Positions 1 through 7,709 of a stretch of DNA of 24,024 bases are shown piece by piece (within the stretch, counting starts at the first letter, position 1; every line of letters starts with the position of its first letter). Source of the DNA: Hyphochytrium catenoides (Eukaryota > Sar > Hyphochytriomycetes > Hyphochytriales > Hyphochytriaceae). The stretch lies in NCBI GenBank assembly GCA_900088475.1, contig FLMG01004137.1, positions 154,313-178,336 of the forward strand. Reading direction: 5' to 3'. Under the pieces are notes generated by a model that made no database searches, was not told the DNA's origin, and saw only the letters and a list, made by a program, of their open reading frames with translations. The translations under genes were made by a program, and so were the position numbers.

Positions 1-1195
1 AGGAAAGCAGGTAATGGCACTCTACCTCGTGATGAATTCTCCAACCCATCTACAAGCGCCTTAGCAAAGACTCACTCTCTCCGCTCTAGCTTGTTGGGTG
101 ATAATATTGAAACTTGGGACCGGGGAACTGATGGGGATCAATTTGGCAGTGGGAACTTCGCGCAGCTAAAGAAGAAGGTTTTGGCTCTCATTAGCAACCG
201 TGATGCCCAAGAGGACGACCTTCCAGAGGGCATGTTTATGACATTCTACGAGCGGGAAGAGCTTGTGGCGACGAGTGGGGAGTTGCTCCGCAAGGTTGAT
301 ATTGCTTTAGAAAGTGACCCTGAGTCCACATTCTTAGCAGCTTATTACACCTCTTCTTACAGACTGCAGTCTGGGAAGTGGATAAAGCAGATCATCGCTG
401 GATTCTAGCAACCCAGCCTTTCTTGAGAGAGATGAAGCATGAGCTTCGCAGCCTGTTTGACAGGGAAAGCACCTCACAGAAGGTAAGCCCTTTCGACCAA
501 ATGTGACTCTCTCTCTGTAGACGATGACCGCGGTATTTCATTGGGCTTGCGACCTTTTGAATTCAGAACCTTAGACCACCTACCATTGATGAGGAATGCA
601 GCTTTGACTACAAAAACTTCAGATGTGCTGATCTCGCCTACTGCGAGTACCGCTTCAGGTACGAGGTTTGCTTCACAACGCGACGATTGAGGGTAGGACT
701 GAAACGTATCCTCTCCTGTTAACTAATCAAATGTCAAGATTTGGGGACATTACTCTAGATCAGTCCTGTCGCATCAAGAAGGCTGACTATGGCGTAGATA
801 GCTCATGGGATGAGGAGCTGAATCAGCAGGAAGTTGAATCTAGGTACTGGTGGTAAGCGATATCCAGTTCTGGTGTAGAGTTTTCTGACCTCTGTATGAC
901 AGATTGAAGGGACTTCTCAACCACGAGAAGGAGTGCGCATGTGTCAGTCACTGTCGTCAAGGTTATTGCAAGAAGGCAGGGGCCTGCCCTGACTCTCACC
1001 AGACGTTTGGACCTACCAAGGTATAAGTTGTCAATCGAGAAAAGCATGTTCAGCTGAGACACACTGATAGTTAATGGCTCTTCTGCCTTCTGCTAGGGGT
1101 ATTGGGGCCCCTGCATCCAAGGCAAAGCGGAGATCAAGGGCGCAGAGGCAGATTTACGTCAAATGGAAGCCGACGTTGGGCATACTGAGCTTTAA
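1..1195 (+). CDS. 3' part of a six-exon gene; cysteine-rich C-terminus, unrecognised protein
   Basis: The frame is open from base 1, so the 5' end lies outside the window. Exons deduced from GT-AG signals and phase: 1-294, 363-482, 567-658, 739-843, 903-1020, 1097-1195 (introns 59-84 nt). Together they give 275 residues and end at TAA 1193-1195. Residues 1-140 are hydrophilic and mixed. After that comes a block with many aromatic residues and cysteines (EECSFDYKNFRCADLAYCEY, then FGDITLDQSCR), and a final block with about eight cysteines (HEKECACVSHCRQGYCKKAG and YWGPC). The cysteine spacing suggests disulfides in a secreted or lumenal domain, or zinc binding. I first considered a CXC/SET protein of the EZH type, but the spacing does not fit. 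No family is recognised. The gene converges on the S41 protease gene. The exon joins are well supported because all five junctions keep phase; the function is unknown. Confidence 0.7.
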
Positions 1196-1697
1196 GCAAG
1201 GTGTGCCCTATACAAGGTGTTGAAGATGGAGAAATATCCGGTACTCCATAATTCCTTCAAGAGTACTCTCAGGAGGTCGCCCTGTGAGCTCAAAGTGTGA
1301 AACGATAGGGATCCACGCCAGCTCTAATGCAAGCTTCTGTTCGTATCCTCGTTTTGTGGGTTCGTGTATCCGGAGGAAGTCCTTGCACTCCGTTGGGGCA
1401 AGATAAACGCATAATTGAATTTCGTCTCGCTGTCTTTACTTGGCAGCACTTTCTTGTGATACGTAACCTAGCAATTCATCGTCTCTTTGGAATGAAGCGT
1501 AAGCTGGGACATGGGATGGATCGGGAGAAGGTGGAAAAATATAGAAAGGGCAAAGCGTTCTTTACATTAAGGTTGCTGTATAGCCAGTAAAGGCGACATG
1601 ATGCATGCACGTTTCCCCGCTCGGCTGGCAGGCACCTTAGGTCACCGTTATAAAATTTTGAAAAAGCGCTTCCTCCTCATAGATCGCGATAAGGCTC
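1196..1697. other. Intergenic region between convergent genes
   Basis: About 500 bp between the stop codons of two convergent genes. It should hold both 3' UTRs. One 87-codon ORF (1327-1590, +) starts with ATG but has no recognisable motif, no splice partner and unremarkable composition, so I do not call it a gene. No RNA gene or repeat was seen. Confidence 0.5.
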
Positions 1698-4220
1698 TTA
1701 TGGTGTGGCTAGGAAAGCCACCTTAGTGATGGTCGCTCCAATATCCGTAACGCCCCCGTCACTAGTGAAGGCGATCTCCAGCTCCATAGTCGTGTCAAGA
1801 TGCGCAGAAAGATCCAATTCCACCTTTTTTGCACCCGCTTTCCCGGTGTCCCTGACATAGAGCACCTCGCCTCTACTGCTACGACCAACAATGGTGACAA
1901 AGTCAAAGTCCTTCTCCGTTTGTATCATAGCGAATTCAATTGTTGCCGTTGCAGAAGTCTTTCCTCTAAGATCTAGAAAAAAGGAGACGGAGCTGGAGAC
2001 ATTGTCCACGTATTGTTTGCCATCACCGACCACGAGCTTTCGCTGTCCAGTCTCGTTCTGTAGTGTCCATCCGTTCCTTTCTTCTCCCTCGGTATAGACT
2101 GCCACTCCGCTGCTCAGGTCGAAATTCCATACTCCGAAGGGAACAAAGCTCATCGGAATCAACTTTAGCAGTCTGGTGGTGGAGAGCTCCAACTTGCTTC
2201 CTGAAGAATAAGCCTGAATGCCGATGGTGACCAAACGGGGCTTAACCAAGCTGCGTTGAAGTATAAAGGAAAGGTCCAATGGTCTCTTCTGCAGGGAGAA
2301 AGATGTAATTGTGCTTTCACCAGATGCAACCCCGTCGATACTGTAGGTAACCTTAGATATTGCCCTCGCCACAGCCTTAAGAGTGACGTTGAGGTTAGAG
2401 GTGGGACCCTGTTCTAATATATTCACGGGGATACGTGGCCTCCTGTCTAAGATAGCGAAATATGCTTGAAAATTAACTTTTTGAGCCCTGAGGTCAGCTG
2501 TGATGGCGTCTAGCTGCGAGCTGGTGACTCCCAGGATATCTTCCCTTGTGGGTCTTGCTCTGCGATCAGCTTGAACGCCTCTATCTTCTATCAAAAAGCC
2601 CTCATATTTTGCTTGACGGATGACTTGCCGGTATCCTACTCGCATCGACTGTCCTCCCGGCAGGGGCTTGAATTCTGGGAGGGTAGAGTTAACAAAGTAC
2701 GCAGTATCGACGACGTTGGCACCTCCCGCTCCCGTCAGTAGGTCCTCGTTCCATATCGTCGCGAAGCCGACGTCCTGCATGGTGCCCGTAAAAATATCAC
2801 AGGCTGAGTAGCATTCAGCGTTTGTAAGAATGGCCACGGGTCCAAAATATGCCCTTCCCAAGAGATTGACCTCTTCAAAAGTAGAGAATGACCCTGTGGC
2901 TGTGTACGTGCTTCCAGGCTTCGTATTCTCGTAAGCCTTGATCCACGTGCTCTGATTAGTTGCCCTAAAGATTCTTCCATTTAGATCTTTATTGAGAGCT
3001 CGGAAAGAAGCTGGCTTGACGGGGCCCGGGCCAAACAACTGCGGCAACCCATCTGCAATTGTGGCAAGGCCACCGCCATTACTTCTCACGTCCAAGATAA
3101 GGCCATCAGTCTCGTTGAAGGTGTCCGAGAGAAGGCCTTGAAAGATGCGAAAAATATCTGAAGGCTGGTTTGTGCTGTTGGCGGGCACAAAGCTGGAATA
3201 GACTATGTATCCAAACTTCCCACTCTTATTCTCAATGACCCCGTAACGCACAGTTGCATCGTTGCTATTGGTAAGAGGAGGGAAAGCGCCAGTTGCTTCT
3301 TGGCGTTCAGCGTCTACGCCAAAGAAAGACGTGAACTCAAGCTGCAAAAGGTCAACTGAGAGGACACTCTGATCTTTGTATAGGGAAAGTGATGACAAGA
3401 GGTCTTTGGTTGGCAATACCCTCGCTGACTGACGACAAGTAGGTCTGATGGTGACCAGCCAAGGGAGTTTTACCGAGTATGTGGTCTTGTTCGGACGTTG
3501 TAGGTTTAACGTGACTGAGTCCATGGTAGGAACAAGGGTCTGCGTCTGTCCGCGAAGGGTGAGCCGCCCCAAGACCCTACGGAAGCCTGCAAAGTTGTTT
3601 GATCCGGCTCCTAAACTTCCTGGCAGCGTCTTACCTAGTTCATCAATGGTCTTCCCATCGTATGAAAGGACTAGGTCACCCACACGTAGTTGAGAGATTT
3701 CAGGTACAAGTGACACGGCGGTAGCCCTGATGGAGTCAATGACAGCTACCCGCTCCGTGCTAGGGCTGTAGACCTCCTTGATTGTCAGAGGCAGAAAGGA
3801 AGTGAAGCAACTATATGGCTGAGGAAGAATATAATTGGTGTGCAGGTCGCGAAGAGAGGCGAAGAGGGAGACCATGGAAACGTGAAAGGCTTCATCTGTC
3901 ATTTTCTCGGCTTCTTGGACAATCTTGGCAATTTTTGGAACAGGATCCACGTCCTCGCCATAGAAAGTCATCTTTGATTCGCGGTTCACGAAGACATCCA
4001 TCATCAGCTGCGCCTGCTGGGCGACAAGGAGGCGCTGCTCAGGGGTGTAGGAAGGGAATGTTATCTGGTCTCGGATGTCCTTTAGGAGGGCTATGTTTGA
4101 GGGCGGGGTTTGTGTTTGAAGAGACCTGGAATGGTCTCTCAACATCATAGGCGACCACGCTGCACATGCAAGATGTTGCCATAGCGCAAGCGCCACCAGA
4201 ACGAAGAAAGCTAATCTCAT
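1698..4220 (-). CDS. Secreted S41-family serine peptidase (CPAF/tail-specific-like)
   Basis: Single-exon gene, 840 aa. The start is the ATG at 4220-4218 in an A-rich context. The frame extends to 4229 only through a TTG codon, which is not a credible start here. The N-terminus (MRLAFFVLVALALWQ, then CAA) is a typical signal peptide. Residues near 120-130 contain SLRDLHTNY, whose His127 matches the position of the catalytic His in CPAF-like S41 enzymes. A PDZ-like segment (LRVGDLVLSYDGK) lies near residue 180. The S41 core starts near 335 (FGYIVYSSF), continues with DGLILDVRSNGGG near 373, and carries the nucleophile Ser472 in AECYSACDIF. The catalytic acid was not assigned. From about 600 to the end the sequence is beta-rich and resembles a jelly-roll or MAM-like sandwich (EIAFTSDGGVTDIGATI). 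At least eight N-glycosylation sequons fit passage through the secretory pathway. Predicted role: extracellular or lumenal proteolysis. It has no introns, unlike most neighbours. Confidence 0.88.
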   Translation of the reverse strand: MRLAFFVLVALALWQHLACAAWSPMMLRDHSRSLQTQTPPSNIALLKDIRDQITFPSYTPEQRLLVAQQAQLMMDVFVNRESKMTFYGEDVDPVPKIAKIVQEAEKMTDEAFHVSMVSLFASLRDLHTNYILPQPYSCFTSFLPLTIKEVYSPSTERVAVIDSIRATAVSLVPEISQLRVGDLVLSYDGKTIDELGKTLPGSLGAGSNNFAGFRRVLGRLTLRGQTQTLVPTMDSVTLNLQRPNKTTYSVKLPWLVTIRPTCRQSARVLPTKDLLSSLSLYKDQSVLSVDLLQLEFTSFFGVDAERQEATGAFPPLTNSNDATVRYGVIENKSGKFGYIVYSSFVPANSTNQPSDIFRIFQGLLSDTFNETDGLILDVRSNGGGLATIADGLPQLFGPGPVKPASFRALNKDLNGRIFRATNQSTWIKAYENTKPGSTYTATGSFSTFEEVNLLGRAYFGPVAILTNAECYSACDIFTGTMQDVGFATIWNEDLLTGAGGANVVDTAYFVNSTLPEFKPLPGGQSMRVGYRQVIRQAKYEGFLIEDRGVQADRRARPTREDILGVTSSQLDAITADLRAQKVNFQAYFAILDRRPRIPVNILEQGPTSNLNVTLKAVARAISKVTYSIDGVASGESTITSFSLQKRPLDLSFILQRSLVKPRLVTIGIQAYSSGSKLELSTTRLLKLIPMSFVPFGVWNFDLSSGVAVYTEGEERNGWTLQNETGQRKLVVGDGKQYVDNVSSSVSFFLDLRGKTSATATIEFAMIQTEKDFDFVTIVGRSSRGEVLYVRDTGKAGAKKVELDLSAHLDTTMELEIAFTSDGGVTDIGATITKVAFLATP

Positions 4221-5007
4221 TTTTACCAAGTCGGGAGACTGAAAGATAACTTAGGTAATTCGTTACTGTGTCAGCGCTCAGCGAAGGCGGCAGGATTCAA
4301 ATCCAGCAGCGCCACGCGACGAGCTGGACTGCGCAATTTGTACTATGACGATGAGAGTGTAGGATGATGTGAAAGTAAGCTCAACACAATGAGGAAGGTT
4401 CGGTACGCCGTACTGTAGACGGTCCAGGCGGGACTGCACAGTCTCGGCCATCAGGAGTGCAAGGACTTATTCCAAAGAAAAGACGAAGTCTACGGGAGTG
4501 ACAAGGCCACGACAGAATAAAAGTTGCCGCCGCAGCCACATCTACATTCTTAGCCGAGATTGCGGGACTTGGAGGACGGAAGGAGACGGGAGGAGAGGTA
4601 CTCCCTTCCGTTTCTGTACGGTCCAATAGCCCAGGAGCTGATGATGGAGTACAATGTTGGCCAGATCACTGCTAAGCATGGGCTCTACTAACTATTCTCC
4701 TAATCGGATCGTCTCCTCCCAAAGCAGAGAAGGTAGAAGAAACAGGTAGGCAAACCAACAACCGAGGCTGAGTAGACCGCCGTCTGTTCCTGTAGAAGCA
4801 TCATGATAGTTCCTGCTTCCTGCCCTCACACCGTGATGGGAGGGAGATCTACTTTTTTATATTTCGACCTCAATAGCTCAAGAGTTTATCAAGTGTGGGA
4901 AGAGACACATCTTCCGCCAGCACATCCTCTCTCTGGCTGTGAATAAACTTCGTGGACATCGCTGTGGAAGATTGCCGATGTCACCTCAGAAAAAATGTAC
5001 ACAGATA

Positions 5008-5027
5008 GTTCTAGATAGATCTAGAAC
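5008..5027. repeat. 20-bp palindrome (9-bp arms, 2-nt spacer)
   Basis: The arms GTTCTAGAT and ATCTAGAAC are exact reverse complements separated by AG. It could be a protein-binding site or a chance product of the local CTAG/GTAG-rich vocabulary. Confidence 0.6.
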
Positions 5028-5548
5028 TTAGAACCATAGAACTCCCATCGCTAAAAGTAGGGGTCTCGACAGCTGTGGCTATCTTTGACTTATAGGAGTT
5101 ATTAGGTGTACATACAGCTCTCTACTAGTTCTACTGGTAGTTCAAAGCATTCATTTTCCATAATAAGTAGCTCTAATTACACTCTTGGCGTGGTTGGAGC
5201 TGATGAGGAAAGAGGGAAGAAGAAAGAGGCGTTACTACTCCTGCCTGCTAAGCCTTAGATCAAAGGAACAAAAAGCAGTTGATAAGACGCAGAAGCTCTT
5301 CCAGTAGAACTACTGCTCCTCCGTTCTTCTACTGATTGTGAATGTTTGCTTTGTTCCAGAGGGAGAAACAACAACCAGGAGGAGGTTTATATACCTTTAC
5401 TTTCTGCCTGCTTCCTCCTCTTCGTACTTACTACGTGTGCACCATAATAGTAATAAGTAGCCAGTAGTTCTGAGTACTTCCTTGTACTGGTACAACCACC
5501 GCGCGCAGAGAGAGTATAAGAGAGCGGATAAGAAAGGCTAAAGATTTA

Positions 5549-5628
5549 TACGGAGTAAACAAGATCATGACACCAGAATTGTTGAGGAGTTAGTGCTCTT
5601 CTTCTAGCCTCTTGTTGGATACTCCGTA
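5549..5628. repeat. Inverted repeat, possible 80-nt hairpin
   Basis: TACGGAGTA at 5549-5557 is the exact reverse complement of 5620-5628. Just inside, ACAAG (5559-5563) pairs with CTTGT (5611-5615). The interior pairs only weakly. The size is that of a small-RNA precursor, but nothing else supports a transcript. Confidence 0.4.
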
Positions 5629-5949
5629 CATCATAGCTTCCTCTCTTCTATCCACACTGCTGTGCGTTTTGATGGAGCTGCGGTGGAGTAGAACTCGAGG
5701 AAATAGTTCCCCTAGTAATGCAGACATGGTGCACCTACTCTAATAAGACTTATTAGGCTTGCGACGCAGCCAGGCATGCAATTCTATGATGCTCGCTGTG
5801 TGGTGGCTGCAAGAAATGAACAAGGGTTGAACTACTAGGACACTTGTTCTACTGGTACAAATAAGCCTTACCTGGCCTTTCTCCTGCTGGGCCTACTAAT
5901 GATTTGTACTTTTATTTCCTAGTTCTTTGGGGAAACTAATAGTTGGAGT

Positions 5950-6133
5950 GAGTAAACTACTCCGAGACTTTATGCAGCTAACATAGACTCACCACCTCTA
6001 GTTCTCTCTACGACCTCCAGCAACAGCTCTTGTACGAGTACTCACCTGTTGCAGGAGGTCTTCTGTAGTAGTAGTAGACAGAAGTGGTAAGTCTATGTTA
6101 CCTGCATAAAGTCTACCAGTAGTTCAAGTACTC
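5950..6133. repeat. Long imperfect foldback of about 184 nt
   Basis: The arms 5965-5989 and 6090-6114 are reverse complements over 24 of 25 positions. A second inner pair, 6012-6026 and 6046-6060, matches at 14 of 15 and closes a 19-nt loop (6027-6045). Outer flanks (5950-5961 with 6118-6133) pair partly, and the segments between the two stems also pair imperfectly. The whole stretch can therefore form one long hairpin. It may be a small-RNA precursor, a foldback transposon relic or a hairpin MITE. It lies about 600 bp upstream of the F-box-like ORF. Confidence 0.7.
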
Positions 6134-6648
6134 AATTATTAGGCTTCCTTTTTTATAATAAAAGTACTCAGGAGGAACTCAACTGCTCGAGTTGTAGAGG
6201 ATGACTCAGTAATCTGATCCTTTGATGCAAGCGATAATCAAAGCCTAACGTGCTCAGTAGTTCAGTTCTGTGAAGTTTTTCAGAGCATAAAATAAGGAAG
6301 GAAGGACAACAACACAATCGCAGCAGGGCTTGATAGTCCGTAGGAGAGAAAGGTTCTGAAAGGCAAAAGAAAGGCACTTTGTTGTATGAGAAAGATTATC
6401 TTCTTCGGGCAACTGGATTGTCGGTGGTATTGTCAGAGCTCTATCGAGACAACCTGTCCGTGCTTGGCGAAGCTTTCCATCTTCCTTTGCAGCCATATTG
6501 CCATCTGTCCTTCCTGGCCTTATTATTAGAGCAGCCTTTGAAGCTACCTCTGTGTCAAACTCGAACATTGCTTCTCAACGCCTGACTCAGCACTTACAGA
6601 GAAGTGCGCGGTTCGTTGTTGGAGGAGGTGGTTAGCGAAACTCTTGCC

Positions 6649-6696
6649 ATGTTGGTGGAGTCTGGCTATTGGGAGGACTGGCCTGAGGAGCCCTAG
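6649..6696 (+). promoter_or_regulatory. Possible uORF upstream of the F-box-like gene
   Basis: An ATG in a good context (GCCATGT) opens a 15-codon frame (MLVESGYWEDWPEEP) that stops at TAG, 38 bp before the main ATG at 6735. If the transcript starts upstream of 6649, scanning ribosomes would meet this ORF first. It could instead be part of an unrecognised 5' exon. Confidence 0.3.
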
Positions 6697-6734
6697 ACAA
6701 CCTGTGCGGTGCAGCAGTGGCTTCGTAGGGGAAA

Positions 6735-7661
6735 ATGTATTGGGACGAACGGCCTTATGATCCCCGGTACTGCTTTGTGGTGGAGAGGACGGGAAGCCAT
6801 TCTGTTAAAATCAGGAAGCTTGCTTCGGGCCAGGATCAACCTTACTTTGGATACCCGCCGTCAAGGGCAGCTGCAACTTCCGTGCCTGTCGTTCCACCAA
6901 ATGAACCACTTCTACTGCGTGGCTTTACGGATCCAGCTTTCGGTCTAGCTCCAAGGTTGAACATTGAGGCTAGTGACCAGCCTCCTCCGCCGAAGCTTGG
7001 TAGCCACACTGACGATCCGCCCCCGTGCCGGCCCCCACTGCTTGGGAAGATGAACTCTCTGGCCGGAGGCGGACTGGGTGGCGTAGCAGGACCAGTACCC
7101 AGCATTCTTGGGGAAATCAAATGGGAAAAGTCTTTGACCGGGTTTTTCAGCAACACCTCACTGGATGCTTACATAAAAACCGAGGCAAGTAAGATGGCCA
7201 CATGGCAGGCCAAGCTCATCTTAAGAATTGCCTCGTACTTAAAACCCAAGGAGAAAGCACTCTACATGATGGCCTGCAGAAAGTTCTACACTCTACTATC
7301 GAGTGCTGGAATAGGGATATCGAAGCCATCAGTGCTTGGCTTGTCAGGAGCTATTGGTGATGCTCCATTACCTTCACTCGTCATGAACCCATCTTCGTCA
7401 TTATCTAAAGGGAACGAATCAACCACCTTGCAAGTAGCGAAGAAAGATACATTTGTCTTCGCCGCTCCCGGCGCTTTATCGAACCCACTGGATGGGCCGC
7501 CGCCACCTATGAGGCCCAGTTTCTCCATCTCGAGTACAGATTCAGATCTTCCGCCAAAGAGTAGCCCCGTACTTCAGACTCAGCATTCATTACTTGGGGG
7601 TGGAATCAAGCAGCAACCGCGCAAATTGGACCTACGGCAATTCACATGGAGCAGGAGGTGA
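6735..7661 (+). CDS. Proline-rich protein with an F-box-like segment
   Basis: Uninterrupted ORF of 308 aa. The ATG (AAAATG) is the first after an in-frame TAG at 6726-6728. Residues about 152-188 read as WQAKLILRIASYL, KPKEKALYMMACRKFYTLL. This follows the F-box pattern of a first helix ending in a hydrophobic-rich SYL, a short turn, then a helix ending in CRKFYxLL. The usual leading LPxE is missing, so the match is F-box-like rather than certain. The rest is low complexity: proline/glycine-rich at 60-125 (PPPPKLG, DDPPPCRPP) and Ser/Pro-rich after 200, with no recognisable substrate-binding repeats. If it is a true F-box, it would bind SKP1 in an SCF ubiquitin ligase; this is inferred. Its stop lies 48 bp from the stop of the convergent minus-strand gene, so the 3' UTRs probably overlap. 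Confidence 0.65.
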   Translation: MYWDERPYDPRYCFVVERTGSHSVKIRKLASGQDQPYFGYPPSRAAATSVPVVPPNEPLLLRGFTDPAFGLAPRLNIEASDQPPPPKLGSHTDDPPPCRPPLLGKMNSLAGGGLGGVAGPVPSILGEIKWEKSLTGFFSNTSLDAYIKTEASKMATWQAKLILRIASYLKPKEKALYMMACRKFYTLLSSAGIGISKPSVLGLSGAIGDAPLPSLVMNPSSSLSKGNESTTLQVAKKDTFVFAAPGALSNPLDGPPPPMRPSFSISSTDSDLPPKSSPVLQTQHSLLGGGIKQQPRKLDLRQFTWSRR

Positions 7662-7709
7662 TACTCTTCCGTTTAGAGAGTCCTAGACAGACACTATAAC
7701 ACGTTGATC

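Larger units (their letters stand above)
4221..6734. other. Long intergenic region rich in short palindromes, no convincing gene
   Basis: About 2.5 kb between the divergent S41 and F-box-like genes. No ORF here has a family motif or a splice partner, and the stretch from about 4630 to 6160 has no ORF above about 60 codons. It is relatively AT-rich and saturated with related words such as AGTAGTTC, GAACTACT, TTCTACTGGTA and AATAAGTAGC, many of them part of small palindromes (for example 5302-5315). Two larger foldbacks are listed separately. It must contain the promoters of both flanking genes, but no core element could be assigned with confidence. It could be the remains of decayed repeats. 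Confidence 0.55.

Noticed and set aside
483-566. Earlier acceptor at 520 (after a CTCTCTCTCTGTAG tract) for the second intron of the first gene
   Set aside because: It would make a 38-nt intron and run into an in-frame TAG; the acceptor at 566 keeps the frame open and in phase.
1327-1590. 87-codon ORF between convergent genes
   Set aside because: No motif, no splice partner, and low-information composition.
4221-4229. Longer start for the S41 protease at 4229
   Set aside because: The codon is TTG; the ATG at 4220 begins a proper signal peptide.
4294-4304. GATTCAAATCC, similar to a tRNA T-loop (B box)
   Set aside because: The flanking bases do not form a five-pair T-stem, and no A box, anticodon arm or acceptor stem can be built around it.
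6254-6585. Overlapping ORFs on both strands upstream of the F-box-like gene
   Set aside because: They mirror each other, show no motif, and do not join the downstream gene by a phase-consistent intron.
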